The position numbers and the translations under genes are program-made. Positions 1 to 7,784 of a stretch of DNA of 64,000 bases are shown here, in pieces. The DNA comes from Streptomyces coeruleorubidus (GTDB taxonomy: Bacteria > Actinomycetota > Actinomycetes > Streptomycetales > Streptomycetaceae). The DNA is taken from assembly GCF_008705135.1 (NCBI RefSeq), contig NZ_CP023694.1, positions 6,677,001 through 6,741,000 of the forward strand. The letters are read 5' to 3'. Below the pieces are notes generated by a model. That model ran no database searches and was not told the DNA's origin. It saw only the letters and a program-made list of their open reading frames with translations. Numbering within the stretch: position 1 is the first letter of the stretch; each line of letters begins with the position of its first letter.

Positions 1-1
1 G

Positions 2-766
2 GGCGCGGTGATCGTCGCGTCGCTGTTCGTCGTCAAGGCCGTGTTCGTCGGCGTGATCGCGGTCGCCGTCGTGGTGGGCCTCTGGGAGCTGACCAAGCGG
101 CTGGATGAACGCAAGGGCATCCGGGCGCCCCTCGTGCCGCTCGCGCTCGGCGGTGCCGCGATGGTCGTCGCCGGGTACGTCCGGGGCGCCGAGGGTGCCT
201 GGGTCGCCATGGCGCTCACGGCACTGGCCGTGCTGGTGTGGCGCATGACGGAGCCGCCCGAGAACTACCTCAGGGACGTCACGGCGGGCGTCTTCGCCGT
301 GTTCTACGTGCCGTTCCTGGCGACCTTCGTCGCGATGATGCTGACGGCGGACGACGGGCCGCAGCGGGTGCTCACGTTCCTGCTGCTCACGGTCGTCAGC
401 GACACCGGTGCCTACGCGGTCGGCTGGCGCTTCGGCCGTCACAAGCTCGCCCCGCGCATCAGTCCCGGCAAGACCCGCGAGGGTCTGCTCGGCGCGGTCG
501 CCTTCGCCATGGTGGCGGGCGCGCTGTGCCTGGAGTTCCTCATCGACGGCGGTGCCTGGTGGCAGGGGCTGCTGCTCGGCCTTGCGGTCGCGGTCAGCGC
601 CACGCTCGGCGACCTCGGCGAGTCCATGATCAAGCGGGACCTCGGCATCAAGGACATGGGCACGCTGTTGCCGGGTCATGGCGGCATCATGGACCGGCTG
701 GACTCGCTGTTGCCCACGGCCCCTGTGGTGTGGCTGTTGCTCGTGCTCTTCGTCGGGTCCGGCTGA
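2..766 (+). CDS. cdsA: Phosphatidate cytidylyltransferase (CDP-diglyceride synthase), 5'-truncated by the window edge
   Basis: This enzyme makes CDP-diacylglycerol from phosphatidic acid and CTP in the cytoplasmic membrane, the branch point of phospholipid synthesis. The frame is open from the first bases, so the N-terminus lies outside the window and the GTG at position 8 should not be taken as the start. About 255 residues remain, made of repeated hydrophobic membrane segments. The C-terminus carries the family signature: SMIKRDLGIKD, then LPGHGGIMDRLDS, with the conserved K-R, K-D, H-G-G and D-R-x-D residues. In Streptomyces this gene follows rpsB-tsf-pyrH-frr, which would lie to the left. 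Recognition of the signature makes this call secure. Confidence 0.95.
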   Translation, partial: GAVIVASLFVVKAVFVGVIAVAVVVGLWELTKRLDERKGIRAPLVPLALGGAAMVVAGYVRGAEGAWVAMALTALAVLVWRMTEPPENYLRDVTAGVFAVFYVPFLATFVAMMLTADDGPQRVLTFLLLTVVSDTGAYAVGWRFGRHKLAPRISPGKTREGLLGAVAFAMVAGALCLEFLIDGGAWWQGLLLGLAVAVSATLGDLGESMIKRDLGIKDMGTLLPGHGGIMDRLDSLLPTAPVVWLLLVLFVGSG

Positions 767-899
767 GGCGACACGGCTCTTACGGTTCGTATGGCGAGCT
801 CCCGTCCGATGACCGGCGGGGGCTCGCTGTCGTTGTGCGGACGTGCCTGCGGCGTCACCAAGTGGGACGATTCAGGTGTACGCCGCAAAGGGGGACATC

Positions 900-1358
900 A
901 TGTCCAGCATTCGACAGACCATCGATGTCGACCGGCGTCCCGAGGACGTCTACGACTACGTCACGGACGCCCAGCGGCTGCCGGAGTGGCAGCTGAGCGC
1001 CGTCTCCGCGGAACGCCTCGACGAAGGGCCCGTCGGCGTCGGCTCCCGGATGCGGGTCACCCGGCACATCGGCCGCCGGGTCATGCCGATGACCATGGAG
1101 GTCACGGAGTACGACCCGCCGCACAGCTGGGGCATGCGGGGTGTCGACGGACCCGTCCGGGCACGGGTGCACGGCGAGGTCGAGCCGTTCGACGAGGGGC
1201 GGCGCTCCCACGTGACGATCGAGGTCGACTTCGAGGGCCACGGCGTAGGCAAGGTCCTCGTCCCGCTCGTCGTACGCCCCCAGGTCCGCAAGGAACTGCC
1301 GCGCAACGAGCAGATCCTCAAGGACCGGCTGGAGCACACGGGAGAGCAGGGCCTCTGA
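900..1358 (+). CDS. SRPBCC (START/polyketide-cyclase-like) family protein
   Basis: A 152-residue soluble protein with the pattern of the SRPBCC helix-grip fold. It opens with RQTIDVDRRPEDVYDYV and continues with LPEWQ, followed by alternating beta strands and a long C-terminal helix (KELPRNEQILKDRLEHT). Such proteins bind hydrophobic ligands, but the ligand cannot be read from sequence. I chose the ATG at 900 because an AAAGGGGGA ribosome-binding site ends just before it and family homology begins there; an earlier in-frame ATG lacks such a site. It faces the methyltransferase gene, with only six bases between the two stop codons. Confidence 0.85.
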   Translation: MSSIRQTIDVDRRPEDVYDYVTDAQRLPEWQLSAVSAERLDEGPVGVGSRMRVTRHIGRRVMPMTMEVTEYDPPHSWGMRGVDGPVRARVHGEVEPFDEGRRSHVTIEVDFEGHGVGKVLVPLVVRPQVRKELPRNEQILKDRLEHTGEQGL

Positions 1359-1364
1359 GAGAGT

Positions 1365-2150
1365 TCACGACACCCACTCACCGGCGCGGGCCACGAGCAG
1401 CGGCTGGAAGAAGCCCGTCACCTGCGGCATCCGCCACTCGGGATCGACAAACCCGGCCTCGGCTGCGAGGCCGGCCAGCCGGTCCCCGCCGAGTGCCCAG
1501 TAGGTGGTACGGCGGACCTGGACCCGCCATTCGCCGCCTTCCGGAAGAAGTTGGAAGTGCTCCAGGTCGTAGTGCTCGCCGTCGTCGTGCCAGTGCCAGA
1601 GCTGGAAGGTGACGGTCCGTTCTTCGCCCTCGGCGTAGTCGACGTTCCTGTGGACTTGAGGAGGCGTCGAAGCCGGGCGGTCGCGCAGCAGGTCGTCGTA
1701 GTGGCGTGTGCTGACCAGCAGCAGGCCCTCGGGACGCAGCACGCGGCGCATTTCTGCCAGGGCGGCGTACACATCCTGCTCAGTCAGTAGGTGCGGCAGT
1801 GAGTTGTCGGCGCAGACGACTGTGTCGAACCGGCCATCAGGAAACGGGAGGCGTCGCATGTCGGCAGCGGCCGTGCGCAGGCTCAGGCCCCGGCGGGCGG
1901 CCTCACGCGCGGCGCGGGCGGCGGCGCGAGGGCTGAGGTCGGTCCCGGTGACCCGGTGCCCGCGCAACGCCAGACCGATGGCCTGCGTGCCGATGCCGCA
2001 GGAACAGTCGAGGACCGCCGCACGATCTTGACCGATCAGGGCGTCCAGGGCGCCCCCCTGCCGACGGATGCTCGCGTCCCAGTCTGAATAGATCAGGTGG
2101 TAGTCGTCAGCCAGGTCGTCGTAGAAGTGCGCCACCGATGTCTCGGGCAT
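1365..2150 (-). CDS. Class I SAM-dependent methyltransferase
   Basis: A 261-residue Rossmann-fold methyltransferase. The SAM-binding motif I is VLDCSCGIGTQAIGLALRG (about residues 45-63), followed by the acidic motif II region (TGTDLSPRAAARAA), RFDTVVCADNSLPHL, and a post-motif strand AEMRRVLRPEGLLLVSTR. The N-terminal FYDDLADDYHLIY is typical of small-molecule methyltransferases of this class. The substrate is unknown. It is convergent with the SRPBCC gene, and its start lies about 60 bases from the left copy of the 32-bp repeat that bounds the accessory segment, so it is the last gene outside that segment. Confidence 0.88.
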   Translation of the reverse strand: MPETSVAHFYDDLADDYHLIYSDWDASIRRQGGALDALIGQDRAAVLDCSCGIGTQAIGLALRGHRVTGTDLSPRAAARAAREAARRGLSLRTAAADMRRLPFPDGRFDTVVCADNSLPHLLTEQDVYAALAEMRRVLRPEGLLLVSTRHYDDLLRDRPASTPPQVHRNVDYAEGEERTVTFQLWHWHDDGEHYDLEHFQLLPEGGEWRVQVRRTTYWALGGDRLAGLAAEAGFVDPEWRMPQVTGFFQPLLVARAGEWVS

Positions 2151-2211
2151 GGCCCGAGATTACTGTGCCCAGCAGACTGCCTATGACATGTGCTGACAGA
2201 CGGCACCCCCA

Positions 2212-2243
2212 GGTGACCGCCCCCACCCCGCTCCGGCCTGGGC
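2212..2243. repeat. Left copy of a 32-bp direct repeat bounding the accessory segment
   Basis: The 32 bases here are repeated in the same orientation at 10178-10209 with one mismatch (G at 2219, A at 10185). The shared core includes CCACCCCGCTCCGGCCTGGG. The right copy lies directly upstream of rlmN. The 7,966-bp period contains an integrase pseudogene, so an attachment-site or duplication origin is plausible. Similarity ends abruptly on both sides. Confidence 0.75.
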
Positions 2244-2280
2244 CCCGGAACCTACCCGACCGGCCACGCCCGAGCTGTTA

Positions 2281-2316
2281 CGAGTTTCTCTACCTCATCG
2301 AGTTTCTCTACCTCAT
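2281..2316. repeat. Perfect 18-bp tandem duplication
   Basis: The unit CGAGTTTCTCTACCTCAT occurs twice back to back with no mismatch. It is markedly richer in A+T than its surroundings and lies 38 bases after the left direct repeat. No function is evident; a replication-slippage duplication or a direct-repeat protein site are both possible. Confidence 0.8.
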
Positions 2317-2610
2317 CAAGCCCCGGCTGCGCTCCGCTCCGCCGGGCGCGCTTCCCGGCTCCGCTCCGGGCGCCGCTCCTGCCTTCGGCCCGCTCCGCCC
2401 GGGCTGCGCCGACGCGCGCCCACGTGAAACAGGCCGGGCCATGAGTCGAGATCCGCGAGCGCGGCAACGCTCAAAGCATGCCTCCGGCGGGGGCGCTCAG
2501 GCTCCGAGATGGAGGGGGCGCCGTTCGCGAGTGCCGGCCGGAGTAGTGGCGTGCGCGGGGAGCTCCCATCCCACCTGCCATCGACCCAGGCAGAGCCGAG
2601 CAGACGCGGC

Positions 2611-2662
2611 CCCTGGCGTCCAGGTCGTTCGTACAGTGGCGCGCTCCACCTGGACGCCAGGG
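2611..2662. repeat. Perfect 15-bp inverted repeat with 22-base loop
   Basis: Arms CCCTGGCGTCCAGGT (2611-2625) and ACCTGGACGCCAGGG (2648-2662) are exact complements. It lies about 130 bases downstream of the stop of the minus-strand gene at 2796. It could act as a transcription terminator for that gene, although there is no T run, or as a recombination or protein-binding site of the accessory segment. Confidence 0.7.
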
Positions 2663-2795
2663 ACCACGCCCGCTCCACGGTGTGTGGGTCGACGGCAGAC
2701 GGGATGGGAGCTGGGGAGGGTGATGGGTAGCGGACGGGGTGAAAGTGCGGCTCGAAGGACGGGAACACGAGCCAGGCATCGAAGAGTCCGCCGAC

Positions 2796-3302
2796 CTATG
2801 CGTCGAGCTCATCGCGGGGCTGCGACCAGCGCTTGATGATCTTTGCGGGAGATTCCGGGGCTGGCCACACCTGGATACGGATCTTCTCAGTGGTTTCGGG
2901 GCTCTCGGCAGAGTCGATGTCGGCCTGAGCTGCTCGAGCCAAGTTGCTCCGGGCCACGCGGACGCGGTTCCAGCCTGGCGGGACCTCGAACGTAGCCGCA
3001 TCGGGGGCGTAATCCGTGCAGCCCAGAACGGTCAGGCGACCCAACGACACATCGAGGCTGGCCTCAACCACGTGATCGAACTCCAAGCTGTCATCACTCG
3101 GCTCCTGAGGCAGCACGACAACAGTGACGGATACGTTGACATTGACAGCCGTGCCGATGCCCAGCGCATCCTGTGCAACCGCGAGGTGATCGGCAACGGC
3201 CTGGTCGGTCCACGCGTCGCTCAGATCACCGTCCGAATCCGCATCGGATACGTGTATCTGGAAGTAGTCGGCGAAGAGGGTGAGCTCTGTCGTTGTCGTC
3301 AT
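2796..3302 (-). CDS. Uncharacterised acidic protein, possibly ComJ- or immunity-like
   Basis: A 168-residue acidic soluble protein with no signal peptide or membrane segment. It begins TTTTELTLFADYFQIHVSD and has a D/W-rich first third (DAWTDQAV) and a beta-strand-rich centre (NVNVSVTVVVLPQEP). I do not recognise a defined family. The opening strand followed by a DxWT-type motif recalls ComJ-like inhibitor proteins, which is only a weak resemblance. Normal codon bias and an ATG start support a real gene. It is isolated within the accessory segment, with a tRNA-Ser remnant upstream and an inverted repeat downstream, so mobile-element cargo is likely. Confidence 0.7.
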   Translation of the reverse strand: MTTTTELTLFADYFQIHVSDADSDGDLSDAWTDQAVADHLAVAQDALGIGTAVNVNVSVTVVVLPQEPSDDSLEFDHVVEASLDVSLGRLTVLGCTDYAPDAATFEVPPGWNRVRVARSNLARAAQADIDSAESPETTEKIRIQVWPAPESPAKIIKRWSQPRDELDA

Positions 3303-3423
3303 GGCGGCACAGTGCCATGCAGCACTGACAGCCGGGGATGCGGTAGGACCCTGCCCCTTCCGTGCCCGATACGACGGGAAGCCACGGGGAACACGAGGCA
3401 GTCACAGGCACGAGCACACGGCG

Positions 3424-3457
3424 ACGGCCCCCGACCAACTACCAGGTCGGGGGCCGT
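3424..3457 (-). terminator. Perfect 13-bp hairpin downstream of the tRNA-Ser remnant
   Basis: Arms ACGGCCCCCGACC and GGTCGGGGGCCGT pair perfectly around an 8-base loop. Read on the minus strand it lies 17 bases beyond the 3' end of the tRNA, the usual place for a Streptomyces tRNA terminator. No clear U run follows. Confidence 0.65.
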
Positions 3458-3474
3458 TCTCACTGCTCACCAAG

Positions 3475-3562
3475 CGGAGGCGGTGGGATTTGAACCCACG
3501 GTGACATCGCTGCCACGACGGTTTTCAAGACGGTTCCCTGGGCCGCTCGGGAACCCATCTCC
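3475..3562 (-). tRNA. tRNA-Ser (anticodon TGA), degenerate 5' half; possible attachment-site remnant
   Basis: Read on the minus strand, the 88-base segment folds as a long-variable-arm serine tRNA. The anticodon loop is CTTGAAA (anticodon TGA), the T arm contains GGGTTCAAATCCC, and the acceptor 3' strand is CGCCTCC with discriminator G; CCA is not encoded. The half from the anticodon to the 3' end looks canonical. The 5' half is not: the acceptor 5' strand is GGAGATG, giving an A:C mismatch and a G:U-type pair where GGAGGCG would pair perfectly, and the anticodon stem has a C:C mismatch at its third pair. This fits a 3'-end attachment core joined to element DNA. It may be a pseudo-tRNA. Confidence 0.7.
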
Positions 3563-3739
3563 TCGATCGTTGACGGTGGTGATCATCGGCCAGTGCGTGC
3601 CGTCATCCTGTAGCCGCCGACGTACGCACGAGCCGGCAACCCACACCGCCCGTACAGGGCCGGACACTTCCGCCCGCAATGACACTACCCCTGGTCCGGG
3701 CAGTTGGTTCCGGCCGTCACCGCCTCAGCCTGGCCATTT

Positions 3740-3922
3740 CTACCGTCGCCGCCTCAGCACTCTTCGGATGAGCAAGAAGGCTGCAAGCGCGATCAGAGCA
3801 ATTCCCATGACGATCAACATCGCCCCAATGACAATCAGGACCGTCCCGACCAGGATCAACATCGCCCCAATCAGGACCAACATCACCCCAATGATGAGAA
3901 GAAGCATCGCGAGGACGGTCAT
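3740..3922 (-). CDS. Small glycine-heptad membrane peptide (60 aa)
   Basis: A very hydrophobic 60-residue protein of unknown function. From residue 7 to 52 it is almost entirely L, I, V, M, A and G, with glycine at 12, 19, 26, 33 and 40, an exact seven-residue period. Units such as LVLIGAM and LIVIGAM repeat, and the DNA shows matching 21-bp repetition. It ends in a basic tail (RRVLRRRR). The ATG at 3922 is supported by a perfect AGGAGG five bases upstream; a longer reading frame adds only a low-complexity leader. Regular glycines on one helix face suggest tightly packed oligomers. It uses codons rare in Streptomyces (ATT, TTG, CTT), a sign of recent arrival. A holin-like or toxin-like role is conceivable but unproven. 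Confidence 0.72.
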   Translation of the reverse strand: MTVLAMLLLIIGVMLVLIGAMLILVGTVLIVIGAMLIVMGIALIALAAFLLIRRVLRRRR

Positions 3923-4048
3923 GGTTGCCTCCTGCCCCCTCCCGACTCTGACCCCTTCCCGTCCCCTTTGCAATGATTGCGGATAAGGCGGAAGACTCTG
4001 GCAAAGTCCCCCGTTTCTCCAAGAGCAACAAGATGAAGGCTCAGGCCG

Positions 4049-5325
4049 ATGGGTCGCCGTTCGGAACTGCTGACTGCCCTACGCAACCGCGAGCAGTTCG
4101 ACACGGAGACCGGTCTGCCCGCCTCGGAGGTGCAGGCGCTCAAATCCACCATCTGGTAAGATCACACGCGCGCGTACGCCGAGATGAAGTGGCCTGGTGC
4201 CTCGGCCAAGCACCGGGCAAGCATCGCTGACACGCTGGCCACCATCACGCCGAAGCTGGTCAAGGACAACCGTGGGGCTCCGCCTCCCAAGGTTCTCCGG
4301 ATCGCGCTCTACTCGTGGGTCTACCGGTTCGTTCTCGGCGAGGACGGGACGCTGAGGCCCCGCCTCGACGTCGAGGAACCGCCCGCCGACATCGTGGCCG
4401 CACTGGGTTGGATCAGCCGGAAGTCCGTGGACGTCACCGACCTCAACACACCCTCGGTCGTGCGCACGGCACTCGACGCGCTGAAGCTGAAGCAGGACGG
4501 CACGGCCGCTGCCGAGAACACGGTCAATCGCAAGCGGACGGTCTTCAGCAGCTGCCTGCGGTTCGCGGTGGAACGGGAGTTGTTGACGTCCCTGCCTCTC
4601 GACAAGGTCGACTGGACCCCGCCTGAGACCGACGACGAGATCGACTTCCGGTTCGTCCCCGGCCCCAAGCTGGCGAAGGCGCAGATCGACGCTGTCGGCG
4701 AGCAGGGTGAACGCGGACGACACCTGAAGGCGTTCTTCGGCTGCCTCTACTATGCGGCCAACCGTCCTGGTGAGGCGGCCAGTCTGCGTGTGGATGACTT
4801 CACCCTTCCCGAAGAGGGCTGGGGTGAAGTCCTGCTCTCCACGAGCATGCCCCGAGTCGGCTCCGGATGGACCGACACGGGCGAGTCATTCGATACGCGC
4901 GGCCTGAAGAAGCGGGCCCGCAAGGCGACCCGGCCGGTGCCGATTCCGCCTGCTCTCGTACGCCTGATCCGCGAGCACATCGATGAGTTCGACACTGCCA
5001 AAGACGGCCGACTGTTTCGCGCGGCCCAGGGCGGCCAACTCCTGTCTAAGGAGTACGGAAGATATGGAAGGCGGCCCGGCTGGCAGTGCTGACGAATTCC
5101 GAGGCAGCCTCGCCGCTGGCTGACGTGCCGTACTCCCTGCGTCACGCAGGCGTCTCGCTCTGGCTTGAGTCAGGCGTCTCCCCGGCCGAGGTCGCGCGGC
5201 GGGCGGGTCACAGCATCGCTGTCCTGTTCCGGTTCTACGCCAAGGCCATTCATCGCAACCAAGCGCGGGCCAACCAGCAGATCCAGCAGGCTCTCGAAGC
5301 GATCGGCGAGCACGACGACGAGTAG
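4049..5325 (+). pseudogene. Tyrosine-recombinase (phage/ICE-type) integrase, inactivated
   Basis: The translated product reads as one about 425-residue site-specific integrase broken twice. It starts MGRRSELLTALRNREQFDTE and runs in frame to a TAA at about 4157 (expected W-Y-D-H, with Tyr codon TAC changed to TAA). It continues in the same frame through the core-binding and catalytic domains (ETDDEIDFRFVPGP) to about 5060. There a one-base loss, after LLSKEYG, moves the rest into another frame. That frame holds the C-terminal catalytic boxes SLRHAGVSLW, RRAGHS and the nucleophile context FRFYAK. Box I arginine is kept in NRPGEAASLR. With both lesions no full protein can be made. No ribosome-binding site precedes the ATG, so the true start may be decayed too. 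It lies about 490 bases from the tRNA-Ser remnant. Confidence 0.88.
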
Positions 5326-5342
5326 GCAGCAAATCGACTCGT

Positions 5343-5368
5343 AGGGGCGTCCCTTGTGGGGCGCCCCT
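5343..5368 (+). terminator. Terminator after the integrase pseudogene
   Basis: An 11-pair stem (one G:U) formed by AGGGGCGTCCC and GGGGCGCCCCT around a TTGT loop, 17 bases after the integrase stop and followed by CCTGTTTGGG. It separates the integrase from the convergent BrkB gene. Confidence 0.65.
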
Positions 5369-5395
5369 CCTGTTTGGGTATGACCCAGATACGTG

Positions 5396-6229
5396 TCACC
5401 TGCGCCGTTTCAGTGCGTGTGCCATGCGGGGCAGTTCCTCGTACAGCAGTCGGCCGACCAGTGCCCCGCCGAAGACGACGACGCCCACACCGACCAGCCA
5501 GGACTGGATGACCAGGACGGTTCCGACGGGCCCGTAGGTGACGGCGTTGGACGCGATCAACGGCGAGAAGACGAGCCTGGAGAAGCCCCTCAGGCCGAGC
5601 AGCCCGATCATGGTGGCCACGGCGCCGGGCAGCAGGGCACGCCAGCGGACCCTCCCACCGAGCAGCAGGCGCTGGGACCACCACAGGAACAGGACGGCAC
5701 TCACCGACGCGACGGCCCCACCTGCCAGAGGTCCGCGCAGCAGCGTGGTGCTAGCGGCGACGTAGAGGTATCCGGTGAGGACACCGAGCCACACCACATG
5801 CCGCCACCTGGCCCACCAGCGGGCTGGCGGCAGGCCCCAGACCTTCTCGTAGCCGGTCTGCACCGCCGCCCCGAAGGTCAGGCCGAACACGGCAAGGGCG
5901 ACGATGCCGAACACAGTCGTGGTGCGCAGGGCCTGGCCGGGCGGGGTGAACAACTGCTCGACCTGCCGCCTGGAGGCCCTCGACACACCGAGCCCTTCTC
6001 CCAGCCACTGTGCGAACCCCCGCCCGTGCTCGGGATCGGCAGAGGAGACGATGATCAGCAGCGGCACGAGCGTGAGGAACCCCAGTGCCGCGAAGCCCAG
6101 CGAACGCGACCATAGCTCGACAGCCCTGCTCCGCCGCCATCCGCGCCCGACTGGAGAACGGCTGATCACGCGGCGCAGCGGCCCGAACCGGGATGAACGG
6201 TCAGCGGCACCAGAAGCCTCCATCGGCAT
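5396..6229 (-). CDS. YihY/virulence factor BrkB family membrane protein
   Basis: A 277-residue integral membrane protein with about six hydrophobic segments. Examples are SLGFAALGFLTLVPLLIIVSS near residue 46, a central LVPLLIIV-type segment, and the paired C-terminal segments around residues 190-260. The early SLGFAALGFLTLVPLL and later YGPVGTVLVIQSWLVGVGVVVFG fit the BrkB/YihY fold. The family was once thought to be RNase BN but is now seen as a membrane protein of unclear transport function. A long insert in the first periplasmic region contains RGFAQWLGEGLGVS. It is transcribed in the same direction as the Gls24-AmaP operon but is separated from it by 285 bases. Confidence 0.85.
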   Translation of the reverse strand: MPMEASGAADRSSRFGPLRRVISRSPVGRGWRRSRAVELWSRSLGFAALGFLTLVPLLIIVSSADPEHGRGFAQWLGEGLGVSRASRRQVEQLFTPPGQALRTTTVFGIVALAVFGLTFGAAVQTGYEKVWGLPPARWWARWRHVVWLGVLTGYLYVAASTTLLRGPLAGGAVASVSAVLFLWWSQRLLLGGRVRWRALLPGAVATMIGLLGLRGFSRLVFSPLIASNAVTYGPVGTVLVIQSWLVGVGVVVFGGALVGRLLYEELPRMAHALKRRR

Positions 6230-6514
6230 GCCTGCCGACTACCACGTTCGGAACGGGCCATGAGGTTCAGCAGACTGTGGCTGCCCGCAGAGGGCGGCTT
6301 CGCCCCGGCCCGGATCGACAGCTCAGGAGGCAGGCCATGATCCGATATGAGACACGAAACCTCCACCATTCCATCGTGTCAGTGGTTCAGCTGCCCCGGC
6401 GTGGGCCGGAACCGCGTCGCCGCTCGGCGGACGGAGATTCTGCGCCGAGTCCCTTCGTGACGGCGTCCTGCCGCCGCACGCCGTTCGGTCGCGGTGAATG
6501 ACCTTGGCCCGTAG

Positions 6515-7117
6515 TCAGGCGACACGGTCGGCGCGGTGGCGGGCTTCGCGGAGTCGGACCTTCGACGGGAGACGGTCCAGGCCGGCCGAGTCTCGTGCGT
6601 GTGCGAGCGTTTCCCGGCTCAGCTGCTCCAGAGTCCGCGTTGGATCCGCGTGAGGCTCCAACAGCAGCCGCACGCGTGCTGTCGGAGCAGTACGTCGGCC
6701 CGTCAGCCGTACCTGAGCCCGCGAGACCCCGTCCAGGGCCTGTGCCTCTTCCTCGATCACGTCCTCCAGCGTGCGGCCGTTGAGTCGGGCTGCCGCGCCG
6801 TCTTCGCTGGCGACGAGGACCTCGCCCAGGCGGTGTCTGCGCTGTGCGAGGAGCCACCACAGCAGCAGGGCCAGCAGCACGGCGAGCACCGCGATCACGG
6901 TCGGCCACCACCACCCTTCTTCCCGCCACCGGGTTCGTCCCTCGGTGCCCAGCACTACATCGTCCGGCCCGCGGAAGGGCCACCAGCCCGGCATGCCGAA
7001 ACCCCAGTGGCGGTGCAGATCCAGCCCGCCCAGCAGCACACCGCCGCCCAGCGCGAACACTGCGAGGCCGAGCAGTCCCAGCAGCACCCGGTTCACTGTC
7101 TTGAGCATCGGAGTCAC
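6515..7117 (-). CDS. amaP: Alkaline-shock response membrane anchor protein AmaP
   Basis: A 200-residue protein with two N-terminal membrane helices (about residues 9-30 and 70-92, the second PTVIAVLAVLLALLLWWLLA) followed by a cytoplasmic domain with an Asp23-like alpha/beta pattern (NGRTLEDVIEEEAQALDGVSRAQVR). In Gram-positive bacteria AmaP anchors Asp23 at the membrane as part of envelope-stress tolerance. It is the last gene of the five-gene minus-strand operon, starting one base after the stop codon of the previous gene. Confidence 0.8.
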   Translation of the reverse strand: MTPMLKTVNRVLLGLLGLAVFALGGGVLLGGLDLHRHWGFGMPGWWPFRGPDDVVLGTEGRTRWREEGWWWPTVIAVLAVLLALLLWWLLAQRRHRLGEVLVASEDGAAARLNGRTLEDVIEEEAQALDGVSRAQVRLTGRRTAPTARVRLLLEPHADPTRTLEQLSRETLAHARDSAGLDRLPSKVRLREARHRADRVA

Positions 7118-7118
7118 C

Positions 7119-7784
7119 TCAGCCCTTCTTCGGCCGCCGGACGTGCACGGTCAGCGTGGGTTGCCGGACGAGGCCCAAGGACGTCACGGCTTCACTCAGC
7201 GTGGCGTCCAGATCCGAGCGAACCTCCTTGAGATCGCGGAAATGTGCCCACGCCCGGGCTTTGACCTTCCGGCGGCCGACAGCTACCCGAGCCGACTGGA
7301 CACCGGCCACCTGCCTGGCTCGGTCGCGCAGAACCAGGGCGACCGCGCGGCGGTCGAGCCCCCCGTGGACCTCCTCTGCCCCGGGGATACCGGTGGGCTG
7401 ACGCATGGGCAGCAGCCTGCGCAGTCCCGGCGTCACCGCCAGCAGGAAGAGCCACAGGCCGAGGGCCATCGCCACGGCGGCCCCGACGATCATCCAGGTG
7501 TCATCCAGTGGCCGTGTCGCCAATTCCTCGGCGAGCCGTCGCCGCCAGCTCATCGCAGACCGGCCTGCCCGAACCGAGACCACGTCGTACAGGAGCAATC
7601 CGATTCCCCCGACGGCCAGCAGGGCCACCAAGGCCGCAGGGAGCCGCCGCGCGGACCAGAAACGGCGCGCTGCCGTCGAGCCCGCGCCCGCCTCGGGGGT
7701 GCCATCGGCGGACGGAGTCGCCTGTCCGGGATCAGAGGAAAGGTCGCTGTCACCGGTCGGCTGCCGCCAGGTGTTCGCGCTCAT
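7119..7784 (-). CDS. DUF6286-type membrane protein of the Gls24 operon
   Basis: A 221-residue protein with two membrane helices (PAALVALLAVGGIGLLLYDVV near residue 50 and TWMIVGAAVAMALGLWLFLLAV near residue 100) and a C-terminal cytoplasmic domain predicted as alpha/beta and related in layout to Asp23 (GLDRRAVALVLRDRARQVAGV). The ATG at 7784 has AGGAGAGGG upstream and overlaps the stop of the preceding Asp23 gene as ATGA, implying translational coupling; longer upstream readings are low complexity. It probably serves as another membrane partner of the Asp23 proteins. Confidence 0.82.
   Translation of the reverse strand: MSANTWRQPTGDSDLSSDPGQATPSADGTPEAGAGSTAARRFWSARRLPAALVALLAVGGIGLLLYDVVSVRAGRSAMSWRRRLAEELATRPLDDTWMIVGAAVAMALGLWLFLLAVTPGLRRLLPMRQPTGIPGAEEVHGGLDRRAVALVLRDRARQVAGVQSARVAVGRRKVKARAWAHFRDLKEVRSDLDATLSEAVTSLGLVRQPTLTVHVRRPKKG

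Larger units (their letters stand above)
2151..2795. other. Non-coding stretch at the left edge of the accessory segment
   Basis: No convincing gene is present. Open frames here are low-complexity, Arg/Ala/Pro-rich translations without ribosome-binding sites. The stretch holds the left direct repeat, an 18-bp tandem duplication, a run of imperfect repeats built on GCTCCGCTCCG, and a large perfect inverted repeat, each listed separately. Confidence 0.6.

Noticed and set aside
2316..2420. Repeated GCTCCGCTCCG-like units that looked like a CRISPR or satellite array
   Set aside because: Units are short, imperfect and without regular spacers; they are ordinary GC-rich low-complexity sequence.
6337..6501. 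A 54-codon frame beginning ATG after a perfect AGGAGG
   Set aside because: The ribosome-binding site is attractive but the translation is Arg/Pro-rich, has no recognisable pattern and shows no coding bias, so I did not list it as a gene.
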